Positions 34,850 to 45,191 of a stretch of 64,000 nucleotides of DNA are shown here, piece by piece. Under the pieces are notes generated by a model, which did no database searches, was not told the DNA's origin, and worked only from the letters and a program-made list of their open reading frames with translations. Position numbers and translations under genes: made by a program. Source of the DNA: Arcuatula senhousia (Eukaryota > Mollusca > Bivalvia > Mytilida > Mytilidae); NCBI GenBank assembly GCA_963971305.1, contig OZ020305.1, positions 42,233,717 to 42,297,716 of the forward strand, given 5' to 3'. Numbering within the stretch: position 1 is the stretch's first letter; each line of letters starts with the position of its first letter.

Positions 34850-36990
34850 ATGTCATACGTGATGACTTTAAAGAAGCAGAGGTACCAATGGGGTATCTGA
34901 ATGTCAAAAGTCCGAAAGGGCAGAGACACCAACAAGAACGGGACATGTAAAACATGGAAACACAAAATAAATGATTATGAATCAACAACGCGAACTCAAG
35001 TCGAAACAAGAGTAAACTCAGATGCTCCGGAAGAGTAAGCAGTTCCTGCTTGCAATAGCACACCCATCATGTGGCCAACAGTCAATTCAGTGTGTCAAAT
35101 CTGGTAAAGGAATACAAATCAAAACTCTATGACAAACCAACATCTCCACTCATCTGAGAGATTCAAATCCCATATTTGTCTATAAGTGCATGATGTCTTC
35201 CGTAAAATTTCTTGAGTGAAGACAGCAACCGAGGAGCAACATAACCCTGTGTGAGCAATTTTTGCGTCAGACGTGACGCTCTGCTAAGGAAATCAATGTA
35301 AGTCCCGCACACTCTAGAGAAACGAATCACTTGAGATACGTAAACTCCATAAGCTGGAGCGGACAGAATGTTGCTACACAAGAAGGGAAAGTTGACGATT
35401 GGAAAGTTGAAGTCATCACGTTTGTCATAGAGCCTTGTTGAAAGTCTTCCTTGAGAGTCAAGTTCGAGATGTAGATCTAGATATGAAGCAGACTTCCTAG
35501 AATCCGTTGTGTCCTTTATCTCAAGCTCCTGGGGATATATGAGATGAAGAAAGTCACCAAATCGAGAATTGTTTAGTGAAAGGACATCATCAATATAACG
35601 GAACGTGAGGTTGAAAGAGAGAGCTAGTCTACGATCTTTTTTGTCTAGAAGAGATTGTGAGAAGTCTGCTTCATATGAATGAAGAAACAAATCAGCAAGC
35701 AAAAGTGCACAATTAGTGCCCATTGGAATTCCTATTGTTTGCTGAAAAACACGTCCACCAAACTGAACAAATATGTTGTCAATGAGAAAGTTGAGCATGT
35801 TGATTATTTGGTCTTCTGTAAATTTGTTCTTTTTCTTAGACTCATTGATGACAAAGTAAATCTTGGTATAATCGACTACCAGATATTTGTACCTGCGTTT
35901 TCCATTCTTTTTGAAAAAGCTGCGTTTAATTAGTTGTGCCAATCGCGATTTCAGTTGTTCATTTAACTTTCCAATAGTCAACTTTCCCTTTTTGGGTAAC
36001 AGCTTTCCATCCGCTCTAGCAATCACAACTGATTCGTTATCCTGAGCTTGTGGGGAGTTTTGTGACTTCCTTGAAAGAGCAACACGGCTGACAGGCATTT
36101 TTTTAACACAAGGCTACGTTGCTCCCCGGTTGTTGACTTGTCACTCAAGAAATTATGGAAGACACCATGTGATTGTAAATACGGTAATTCTATCTCTCAT
36201 ATAAGCGCAGATGTTTGTTTGACAGATAGTTTCAGTATTGTCATCTTGATTTGACCCGCATTAAATCGATCTGAATTTCTATCAATTTTAACTGATTTAA
36301 AAAAAAAATATCTGAAACCACTGAAGGGATTTCAAACTTTGTATACTGGTTCTTTTGGATGTCCTCTAACCAGTTTGTGAAATTCATAGGCCTGCCAACC
36401 AACCAACATAGCCGCATAATCCATTTACAAAATAGAACAGGAGTTTTGCCTTGTAGATAAAAGAATATGAGGTAGAGAAAATCCGAAGCAACCTATATTC
36501 TTCATCATCAATCTCCATTGAGTCAATGGTTTTGGACGACTCGTTATTTTCCAATAGTATTTTTTGCAGTTTTTTGGGCTTAATCTTGAAAACTGTAAGT
36601 GCTAGCGGAAAATGTAGCATTGGAGAAAGTTAAGATCATTAAGATCTACAAAAATGGTGTCCAGGTCAATGAGTGCAGATGTTGGTTTGTCATAGAGTTT
36701 TGCTAAAATGTCTTTCTTTACCGGATTTGACTCACTGAATTGGAAATTAGGAGTGCGATGGGTGTGCTATAGCAGGCAGGAACCGCTTACTCTTTCGGAG
36801 CACCTGAGTTTACTCTTGTTACCACTTGAGTTCGACTTGTTGGTTTCTGTTCGTTTTTGTGTGTGTGTTTTTTTTTAATGTTTTGTATTTCCTCGTGCTG
36901 TTCTTGTTCGTGTTTATCGATTTGTCGTTGCCCTTTGGGACTTTTGACATTAGAAAGCCCTATTATTGGTGCCTCTTTGCTTCTTTTAAA
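34850..36990. repeat. Inverted segments flanking the second Penelope-like copy
   Basis: About 34880-35140 (GAATGTCAAAAGTCCGAAAG through AACAAGAGTAAACTCAG to TCTATGACAAACCAACATCT) is the reverse complement of about 36680-36960 (AGATGTTGGTTTGTCATAGA through CTGAGTTTACTCTTGTTACC to CCCTTTGGGACTTTTGACAT). The minus-strand Penelope-like ORF lies between the arms. Confidence 0.55.
35163..36098 (-). pseudogene. Penelope-like reverse transcriptase, 311-codon open fragment
   Basis: The open frame contains SRLAQLIKRSFFKKNGKRRY and KYLVVDYTKIYF, then IINMLNFLIDNIFVQFGGRV, QQTIGIPMGTNCALLLADLF, the active-site box FRYIDDVLSL (YIDD) and EIKDTTDSRKSASYLDLHLE. It ends LKKFYGRHHALIDKYGI. This is the palm-to-thumb part of a Penelope-like RT. 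The N-terminal polyprotein seen in the + strand copy at 32980-33700 is absent, and no GIY-YIG endonuclease follows. The frame is uninterrupted, so decay is recent, but the element is truncated and probably inactive. It carries the GIPMGTNCA segment missing from the neighbouring copy. Confidence 0.8.
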
Positions 36991-37201
36991 ATTGTAAGAC
37001 CAACCGTTTCAGACTTATGTCCCATTTACTGTTCTCTTTCTATTTTAACTGACATTGTTGGTTTTTTTTTAAGCTTAGTGTACTAGATCTTTAGAGTGTC
37101 TTCTATCTTAACTTGTTTCTTAAATGCTACTGTCCAGGTACATGAACACTATGTTTTGCACACAAGGTAAGAAGCATAAGTGATCAGGTGAGCAATTCAG
37201 C
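36120..37201 (+). repeat. Degenerate repeats ending in a truncated family C end
   Basis: From about 36300 to 36660 the text is decayed family C (CACTGAAGGGATT, CCAACCAACATAGCCGC, AATAGAACAGG). The far right reads GATCAGGTGAGCAATTCAG (about 37182-37200), the family C 3' end. It is cut in the middle: instead of the usual GG...GAGCC hairpin, the tandem array begins. No gene is seen. Confidence 0.5.
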
Positions 37202-38129
37202 CAGGGGGCGATAATTCACAATTTCAGGTAAAAGATTACTTCAATTTCTATTTCATTCGTAAATTTAACGCAATGAACGGAGTTCTTACAAGTTCTTACA
37301 AAATGAAATGGTAATCGTTGAGAATGTTTGCAACTTGTAAAATACAGTTGCAAAAGGAGGAAAAACTATAAACAAACAAATACTTCAGAAAAAGACAAAA
37401 AATTGTGTGTTTTTTGGGGTTAATTTTTTTGGGGGGGGGGGATGATTGCAGCTAGTCGTTGTTGTTTAATATAGTTCCCTTTTGATGTACTCATTTGACT
37501 TATTTTGTTCGGTCGCGTGTACTATTAGCATGCCGTTTGTGTGGTAACTTCTTCAGTTAGCCTTATCAAATTACTAAAAAAAATTGTCCACGAAGTTTTA
37601 CACATTTGGAACTTCAGGGGCAATAGCGGACGAATATTTGGTTTTATGACTATTTCGGTTTTATAACAAAATTGCCAAAAGTGTTTCATTATTTAGAGAA
37701 AATGTGTCTTGCAATGGTGTAAAGGTTAAAAATAACGCGCATGATTTGCACGAGCTTCATGATGTTTCTTTAACGAAATGAAACCTTGCAGCATCCAACT
37801 TTGTTCTGATTTTTTTTTTCATCTGAAAACGATCGGAAGCTTCTCTGATGCAGTTGGTAAGTCAATTTTTATTATGAAATTGAAAATTAAGCTAGTCATG
37901 TTTTTCCCCCTGCCTTTTAAAGGATTTATGAAGTTCAGGTTTTTCTGTATTTGTATTTTTGAAATTGTATAGTGAAATCAGCATGGTTTGTGAACAAGAT
38001 GTTATATTCATTTTTCTTAAGGTTCATTTGCAATAGTTGACCGGGCGGCGAAAGTTGAATTGCACTTGTAAAAGGGGATAGGGGAGGTAAATAGGGTTTA
38101 GAAAAAGTCATTGTTTTTATACAAATAGT

Positions 38130-38146
38130 AAGATTCTTTTTGAAAA
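38130..38146 (-). promoter_or_regulatory. Candidate histone downstream element (U7 snRNA site), copy 1
   Basis: About 10 nt past the stem-loop, the minus strand has TTCAAAAAGAATCTTAC. This purine-rich tract is placed where histone pre-mRNAs carry the downstream element that pairs with U7 snRNA. Spacing and composition fit; the exact pairing cannot be tested without the U7 sequence of this species. It is present in every unit. Confidence 0.6.
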
Positions 38147-38154
38147 ATGTTAGC

Positions 38155-38170
38155 GGCTCTTAAAAGAGCC
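38155..38170 (-). terminator. Histone-type 3' stem-loop of array gene copy 1
   Basis: The minus strand reads GGCTCTTTTAAGAGCC: a perfect 6-bp stem (GGCTCT/AGAGCC) with loop TTTA, preceded by an A-rich stretch (GTGAAAAG). This is the form of the conserved 3' element of replication-dependent histone mRNAs, which binds stem-loop binding protein and replaces the poly(A) tail. The other copies are at 39821, 41485, 43150, 44815, 46480, 48144, 49808, 51473, 53138, 54803, 56469, 58134, 59797, 61460 and 63125 (left base of each 16-mer). Confidence 0.88.
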
Positions 38171-38237
38171 CTTTTCACAGTCACATTAAAGACTGGGTCG
38201 TTGGTATTTGGATGTGTCGTGTTGAATTCTTTGTTCT

Positions 38238-38531
38238 TTATTCTTCTTCGAATGGACTGAATTCTGGCTCTTGTCCAAATAGCTTGAATCTCAGGGTTTC
38301 TGCTTCTTTGTGCTTTTCTGTTGTATATTGGTAGTACATGTTGATTACTCCTTCAAGCACGACGATTCTCATACGAAGTGGATATCTGAAACTTCGAATA
38401 TTGTCTCTAACGGCCTTTTCATACTTGTCCTTTAAGTATTCCAGTTTGTCACTAAGAAGCAACATCTGTTGACAGGCTCTTTGGGTTCTGCTCTCTGCGT
38501 CTTGTAGCTTGGCATACAATGAGGAATCCAT
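38238..38531 (-). CDS. Array gene copy 1: 97-aa protein of unknown function with histone-type mRNA 3' end
   Basis: I do not recognise this protein. It is intronless, 97 residues. It starts MDSSLYAKLQDAESRTQRAC, followed by a predicted helical, heptad-like stretch (about residues 5-45, LLLSDKLEYLKDKYEKAV). A core with RYPLRMRIVVLEGVINMYYQY follows (about 49-69), then a second charged helix (TEKHKEAETLRFKLF) and an acidic tail ending SPFEEE. It has 16 K/R and 17 D/E, so it is nearly neutral, unlike histones. No signal peptide is evident. The start is supported by a TATA box (TATATAAAG at 38620-38612) about 80 bp upstream. A perfect histone stem-loop (38170-38155) begins 67 nt after the stop. 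The protein is identical in all 16 copies, whereas other ORFs of the unit are broken in some copies. A small coiled-coil or helical chromatin, cell-cycle or egg protein is possible but is speculation. Confidence 0.85.
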   Translation of the reverse strand: MDSSLYAKLQDAESRTQRACQQMLLLSDKLEYLKDKYEKAVRDNIRSFRYPLRMRIVVLEGVINMYYQYTTEKHKEAETLRFKLFGQEPEFSPFEEE

Positions 38532-38611
38532 AGTTGTATTATAAAGCTAGAGTTTGTTTGGTTCTTTTGCGTATTCAAGTGAAAATGATACTTTCCTGGA
38601 GAGTTAAACTA

Positions 38612-38620
38612 CTTTATATA
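38612..38620 (-). promoter_or_regulatory. TATA box of array gene copy 1
   Basis: The minus strand reads TATATAAAG, 80 bp before the ATG. With a start site some 30 bp downstream, the leader would be about 50 nt, the compact arrangement of histone genes. The same box is in all 16 units (374-382 bp to the right of each CDS left coordinate). Confidence 0.75.
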
Positions 38621-38735
38621 CTGGATTTACAGATGTCAAGATGACACGAAACGATTATCAAGAGATGAGTATGACAGGACCGTTGTTTTCATAGCTTAAG
38701 TAGACACAAGCTCTTTCCGTCGTTTAAAATGCACA

Positions 38736-38786
38736 TTGCAAATAATTGTCTCATAACGAGCTAATTACTTTTTAATTAATTATTGG
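38736..38786 (-). promoter_or_regulatory. Octamer-like and CCAAT motifs upstream of array gene copy 1
   Basis: On the minus strand, ATTTGCAA (38743-38736) differs by one base from the Oct-1 octamer ATTTGCAT. CCAAT occurs at 38786-38782. They lie about 116 and 162 bp upstream of the TATA box. Octamer and CCAAT elements are known in histone promoters, but both motifs are short and could arise by chance. Confidence 0.4.
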
Positions 38787-39903
38787 CTATGTGAACGAAG
38801 ATTTTTGTTTTATTATAGTTACGTTTTCATCTTAAAAACTTATTTTCTTGAACTCTGTCTTTTTTTTTAATTTTCAATCAGGGGGCGATAATTCACAATA
38901 TCAGGTAAAAGATTTCTTCAATTTCTATTTCATTCGTAAATTTAACGCAATGAACGGAGTTCTTACAAAATGAAATGGTAATCGTTGAGAATGTTTGCAA
39001 CTTGTAAAATACAGTTGCAAAAGGAGGAAAAACTATAAACAAACAAATACTTCAGAAAAAGACAAAAAATTGTGTGTTTTTTGGGGTTAATTTTTTTTGG
39101 GGGGGAATGATTGCAGCTAGTCGTTGTTGTTTAATATAGTTCCCTTTTGATGTACTCATTTGACTTATTTTGTTCGGTCGCGTGTACTATTAGCATGCCG
39201 TTTGTGTGGTAACTTCTTCAGTTAGCCTTATCAAATTACTAAAAAAAATTGTCCACGAAGTTTTACACATTTGGAACTTCAGGGGCAATAGCGGACGAAT
39301 ATTTGGTTTTATGACTATTTCGGTTTTATAACAAAATTGCCAAAAGTGTTTCATTATTTAGAGAAAATGTGTCTTGCAATGGTGTAAAGGTTAAAAATAA
39401 CGCGCATGATTTGCACGAGCTTCATGATGTTTCTTTAACGAAATGAAACCTTGCAGCATCCAACTTTGTTCTGATTTTTTTTTTTCATCTGAAAACGATC
39501 GGAAGCTTCTCTGATGCAGTTGGTAAGTCAATTTTTATTATGAAATTGAAAATTAAGCTAGTCATGTTTTTCCCCCTGCCTTTTAAAGGATTTATGAAGT
39601 TCAGGTTTTTCTGTATTTGTATTTTTGAAATTGTATAGTGAAATCAGCATGGTTTGTGAACAAGATGTTATATTCATTTTTCTTAAGGTTCATTTGCAAT
39701 AGTTGACCGGGCGGCGAAAGTTGAATTGCACTTGTAAAAGGGGATAGGGGAGGTAAATAGGGTTTAGAAAAAGTCATTGTTTTTATACAAATAGTAAGAT
39801 TCTTTTTGAAAAATGTTAGCGGCTCTTAAAAGAGCCCTTTTCACAGTCACATTAAAGACTGGGTCGTTGGTATTTGGATGTGTCGTGTTGAATTCTTTGT
39901 TCT

Positions 39904-40197
39904 TTATTCTTCTTCGAATGGACTGAATTCTGGCTCTTGTCCAAATAGCTTGAATCTCAGGGTTTCTGCTTCTTTGTGCTTTTCTGTTGTATATTGGTAG
40001 TACATGTTGATTACTCCTTCAAGCACGACGATTCTCATACGAAGTGGATATCTGAAACTTCGAATATTGTCTCTAACGGCCTTTTCATACTTGTCCTTTA
40101 AGTATTCCAGTTTGTCACTAAGAAGCAACATCTGTTGACAGGCTCTTTGGGTTCTGCTCTCTGCGTCTTGTAGCTTGGCATACAATGAGGAATCCAT
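39904..40197 (-). CDS. Array gene copy 2 (97 aa)
   Basis: Protein identical to copy 1. Stem-loop at 39821-39836, TATA box at 40278-40286. The unit is subtype B (T8 then G run) and has an extra A after the G run. Confidence 0.85.
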   Translation of the reverse strand: MDSSLYAKLQDAESRTQRACQQMLLLSDKLEYLKDKYEKAVRDNIRSFRYPLRMRIVVLEGVINMYYQYTTEKHKEAETLRFKLFGQEPEFSPFEEE

Positions 40198-41567
40198 AGT
40201 TGTATTATAAAGCTAGAGTTTGTTTGGTTCTTTTGCGTATTCAAGTGAAAATGATACTTTCCTGGAGAGTTAAACTACTTTATATACTGGATTTACAGAT
40301 GTCAAGATGACACGAAACGATTATCAAGAGATGAGTATGACAGGACCGTTGTTTTCATAGCTTAAGTAGACACAAGCTCTTTCCGTCGTTTAAAATGCAC
40401 ATTGCAAATAATTGTCTCATAACGAGCTAATTACTTTTTAATTAATTATTGGCTATGTGAACGAAGATTTTTGTTTTATTATAGTTACGTTTTCATCTTA
40501 AAAACTTATTTTCTTGAACTCTGTCTTTTTTTTTAATTTTCAATCAGGGGGCGATAATTCACAATATCAGGTAAAAGATTTCTTCAATTTCTATTTCATT
40601 CGTAAATTTAACGCAATGAACGGAGTTCTTACAAAATGAAATGGTAATCGTTGAGAATGTTTGCAACTTGTAAAATACAGTTGCAAAAGGAGGAAAAACT
40701 ATAAACAAACAAATACTTCAGAAAAAGACAAAAAATTGTGTGTTTTTTGGGGTTAATTTTTTAGGGGGGGGGATGATTGCAGCTAGTCGTTGTTGTTTAA
40801 TATAGTTCCCTTTTGATGTACTCATTTGACTTATTTTGTTCGGTCGCGTGTACTATTAGCATGCCGTTTGTGTGGTAACTTCTTCAGTTAGCCTTATCAA
40901 ATTACTAAAAAAATTGTCCACGAAGTTTTACACATTTGGAACTTCAGGGGCAATAGCGGACGAATATTTGGTTTTATGACTATTTCGGTTTTATAACAAA
41001 ATTGCCAAAAGTGTTTCATTATTTAGAGAAAATGTGTCTTGCAATGGTGTAAAGGTTAAAAATAACGCGCATGATTTGCACGAGCTTCATGATGTTTCTT
41101 TAACGAAATGAAACCTTGCAGCATCCAACTTTGTTCTGATTTTTTTTTTCATCTGAAAACGATCGGAAGCTTCTCTGATGCAGTTGGTAAGTCAATTTTT
41201 ATTATGAAATTGAAAATTAAGCTAGTCATGTTTTTCCCCCTGCCTTTTAAAGGATTTATGAAGTTCAGGTTTTTCTGTATTTGTATTTTTGAAATTGTAT
41301 AGTGAAATCAGCATGGTTTGTGAACAAGATGTTATATTCATTTTTCTTAAGGTTCATTTGCAATAGTTGACCGGGCGGCGAAAGTTGAATTGCACTTGTA
41401 AAAGGGGATAGGGGAGGTAAATAGGGTTTAGAAAAAGTCATTGTTTTTATACAAATAGTAAGATTCTTTTTGAAAAATGTTAGCGGCTCTTAAAAGAGCC
41501 CTTTTCACAGTCACATTAAAGACTGGGTCGTTGGTATTTGGATGTGTCGTGTTGAATTCTTTGTTCT

Positions 41568-41861
41568 TTATTCTTCTTCGAATGGACTGAATTCTGGCTC
41601 TTGTCCAAATAGCTTGAATCTCAGGGTTTCTGCTTCTTTGTGCTTTTCTGTTGTATATTGGTAGTACATGTTGATTACTCCTTCAAGCACGACGATTCTC
41701 ATACGAAGTGGATATCTGAAACTTCGAATATTGTCTCTAACGGCCTTTTCATACTTGTCCTTTAAGTATTCCAGTTTGTCACTAAGAAGCAACATCTGTT
41801 GACAGGCTCTTTGGGTTCTGCTCTCTGCGTCTTGTAGCTTGGCATACAATGAGGAATCCAT
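41568..41861 (-). CDS. Array gene copy 3 (97 aa)
   Basis: Protein identical to copy 1. Stem-loop at 41485-41500, TATA box at 41942-41950. First unit of subtype A (TTTTTTAGGG in the spacer, and A7 instead of A8 about 150 bp away). Confidence 0.85.
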   Translation of the reverse strand: MDSSLYAKLQDAESRTQRACQQMLLLSDKLEYLKDKYEKAVRDNIRSFRYPLRMRIVVLEGVINMYYQYTTEKHKEAETLRFKLFGQEPEFSPFEEE

Positions 41862-43232
41862 AGTTGTATTATAAAGCTAGAGTTTGTTTGGTTCTTTTGC
41901 GTATTCAAGTGAAAATGATACTTTCCTGGAGAGTTAAACTACTTTATATACTGGATTTACAGATGTCAAGATGACACGAAACGATTATCAAGAGATGAGT
42001 ATGACAGGACCGTTGTTTTCATAGCTTAAGTAGACACAAGCTCTTTCCGTCGTTTAAAATGCACATTGCAAATAATTGTCTCATAACGAGCTAATTACTT
42101 TTTAATTAATTATTGGCTATGTGAACGAAGATTTTTGTTTTATTATAGTTACGTTTTCATCTTAAAAACTTATTTTCTTGAACTCTGTCTTTTTTTTTAA
42201 TTTTCAATCAGGGGGCGATAATTCACAATATCAGGTAAAAGATTTCTTCAATTTCTATTTCATTCGTAAATTTAACGCAATGAACGGAGTTCTTACAAAA
42301 TGAAATGGTAATCGTTGAGAATGTTTGCAACTTGTAAAATACAGTTGCAAAAGGAGGAAAAACTATAAACAAACAAATACTTCAGAAAAAGACAAAAAAT
42401 TGTGTGTTTTTTTGGGGTTAATTTTTTAGGGGGGGGGATGATTGCAGCTAGTCGTTGTTGTTTAATATAGTTCCCTTTTGATGTACTCATTTGACTTATT
42501 TTGTTCGGTCGCGTGTACTATTAGCATGCCGTTTGTGTGGTAACTTCTTCAGTTAGCCTTATCAAATTACTAAAAAAATTGTCCACGAAGTTTTACACAT
42601 TTGGAACTTCAGGGGCAATAGCGGACGAATATTTGGTTTTATGACTATTTCGGTTTTATAACAAAATTGCCAAAAGTGTTTCATTATTTAGAGAAAATGT
42701 GTCTTGCAATGGTGTAAAGGTTAAAAATAACGCGCATGATTTGCACGAGCTTCATGATGTTTCTTTAACGAAATGAAACCTTGCAGCATCCAACTTTGTT
42801 CTGATTTTTTTTTTCATCTGAAAACGATCGGAAGCTTCTCTGATGCAGTTGGTAAGTCAATTTTTATTATGAAATTGAAAATTAAGCTAGTCATGTTTTT
42901 CCCCCTGCCTTTTAAAGGATTTATGAAGTTCAGGTTTTTCTGTATTTGTATTTTTGAAATTGTATAGTGAAATCAGCATGGTTTGTGAACAAGATGTTAT
43001 ATTCATTTTTCTTAAGGTTCATTTGCAATAGTTGACCGGGCGGCGAAAGTTGAATTGCACTTGTAAAAGGGGATAGGGGAGGTAAATAGGGTTTAGAAAA
43101 AGTCATTGTTTTTATACAAATAGTAAGATTCTTTTTGAAAAATGTTAGCGGCTCTTAAAAGAGCCCTTTTCACAGTCACATTAAAGACTGGGTCGTTGGT
43201 ATTTGGATGTGTCGTGTTGAATTCTTTGTTCT

Positions 43233-43526
43233 TTATTCTTCTTCGAATGGACTGAATTCTGGCTCTTGTCCAAATAGCTTGAATCTCAGGGTTTCTGCTT
43301 CTTTGTGCTTTTCTGTTGTATATTGGTAGTACATGTTGATTACTCCTTCAAGCACGACGATTCTCATACGAAGTGGATATCTGAAACTTCGAATATTGTC
43401 TCTAACGGCCTTTTCATACTTGTCCTTTAAGTATTCCAGTTTGTCACTAAGAAGCAACATCTGTTGACAGGCTCTTTGGGTTCTGCTCTCTGCGTCTTGT
43501 AGCTTGGCATACAATGAGGAATCCAT
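43233..43526 (-). CDS. Array gene copy 4 (97 aa)
   Basis: Protein identical to copy 1. Stem-loop at 43150-43165, TATA box at 43607-43615. Unit of subtype A, with a seven-T run before GGGGTTAA. Confidence 0.85.
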   Translation of the reverse strand: MDSSLYAKLQDAESRTQRACQQMLLLSDKLEYLKDKYEKAVRDNIRSFRYPLRMRIVVLEGVINMYYQYTTEKHKEAETLRFKLFGQEPEFSPFEEE

Positions 43527-44897
43527 AGTTGTATTATAAAGCTAGAGTTTGTTTGGTTCTTTTGCGTATTCAAGTGAAAATGATACTTTCCTGGAGAGTT
43601 AAACTACTTTATATACTGGATTTACAGATGTCAAGATGACACGAAACGATTATCAAGAGATGAGTATGACAGGACCGTTGTTTTCATAGCTTAAGTAGAC
43701 ACAAGCTCTTTCCGTCGTTTAAAATGCACATTGCAAATAATTGTCTCATAACGAGCTAATTACTTTTTAATTAATTATTGGCTATGTGAACGAAGATTTT
43801 TGTTTTATTATAGTTACGTTTTCATCTTAAAAACTTATTTTCTTGAACTCTGTCTTTTTTTTTAATTTTCAATCAGGGGGCGATAATTCACAATATCAGG
43901 TAAAAGATTTCTTCAATTTCTATTTCATTCGTAAATTTAACGCAATGAACGGAGTTCTTACAAAATGAAATGGTAATCGTTGAGAATGTTTGCAACTTGT
44001 AAAATACAGTTGCAAAAGGAGGAAAAACTATAAACAAACAAATACTTCAGAAAAAGACAAAAAATTGTGTGTTTTTTTGGGGTTAATTTTTTAGGGGGGG
44101 GGATGATTGCAGCTAGTCGTTGTTGTTTAATATAGTTCCCTTTTGATGTACTCATTTGACTTATTTTGTTCGGTCGCGTGTACTATTAGCATGCCGTTTG
44201 TGTGGTAACTTCTTCAGTTAGCCTTATCAAATTACTAAAAAAATTGTCCACGAAGTTTTACACATTTGGAACTTCAGGGGCAATAGCGGACGAATATTTG
44301 GTTTTATGACTATTTCGGTTTTATAACAAAATTGCCAAAAGTGTTTCATTATTTAGAGAAAATGTGTCTTGCAATGGTGTAAAGGTTAAAAATAACGCGC
44401 ATGATTTGCACGAGCTTCATGATGTTTCTTTAACGAAATGAAACCTTGCAGCATCCAACTTTGTTCTGATTTTTTTTTTCATCTGAAAACGATCGGAAGC
44501 TTCTCTGATGCAGTTGGTAAGTCAATTTTTATTATGAAATTGAAAATTAAGCTAGTCATGTTTTTCCCCCTGCCTTTTAAAGGATTTATGAAGTTCAGGT
44601 TTTTCTGTATTTGTATTTTTGAAATTGTATAGTGAAATCAGCATGGTTTGTGAACAAGATGTTATATTCATTTTTCTTAAGGTTCATTTGCAATAGTTGA
44701 CCGGGCGGCGAAAGTTGAATTGCACTTGTAAAAGGGGATAGGGGAGGTAAATAGGGTTTAGAAAAAGTCATTGTTTTTATACAAATAGTAAGATTCTTTT
44801 TGAAAAATGTTAGCGGCTCTTAAAAGAGCCCTTTTCACAGTCACATTAAAGACTGGGTCGTTGGTATTTGGATGTGTCGTGTTGAATTCTTTGTTCT

Positions 44898-45191
44898 TTA
44901 TTCTTCTTCGAATGGACTGAATTCTGGCTCTTGTCCAAATAGCTTGAATCTCAGGGTTTCTGCTTCTTTGTGCTTTTCTGTTGTATATTGGTAGTACATG
45001 TTGATTACTCCTTCAAGCACGACGATTCTCATACGAAGTGGATATCTGAAACTTCGAATATTGTCTCTAACGGCCTTTTCATACTTGTCCTTTAAGTATT
45101 CCAGTTTGTCACTAAGAAGCAACATCTGTTGACAGGCTCTTTGGGTTCTGCTCTCTGCGTCTTGTAGCTTGGCATACAATGAGGAATCCAT
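44898..45191 (-). CDS. Array gene copy 5 (97 aa)
   Basis: Protein identical to copy 1. Stem-loop at 44815-44830, TATA box at 45272-45280. Unit of subtype A, apparently the same variant as copy 4. Confidence 0.85.
   Translation of the reverse strand: MDSSLYAKLQDAESRTQRACQQMLLLSDKLEYLKDKYEKAVRDNIRSFRYPLRMRIVVLEGVINMYYQYTTEKHKEAETLRFKLFGQEPEFSPFEEE

Noticed and set aside
37778..37972. 64-codon + strand ORF repeated in most array units
   Set aside because: It crosses a poly-T run whose length varies and is lost in units 2, 14 and 15. It is dominated by F and K from AT-rich DNA and has no promoter or 3' signal.
38238..38531. Array gene as a histone or protamine
   Set aside because: The 3' stem-loop suggested this, but the protein is nearly neutral with an acidic tail and shows no histone-fold or basic-tail sequence I recognise.
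42293..42490. 65-codon minus-strand ORF in some array units
   Set aside because: It is open only when the neighbouring T, G and A run lengths happen to fit. It is absent or altered in most subtype B units, so it looks like a chance frame.
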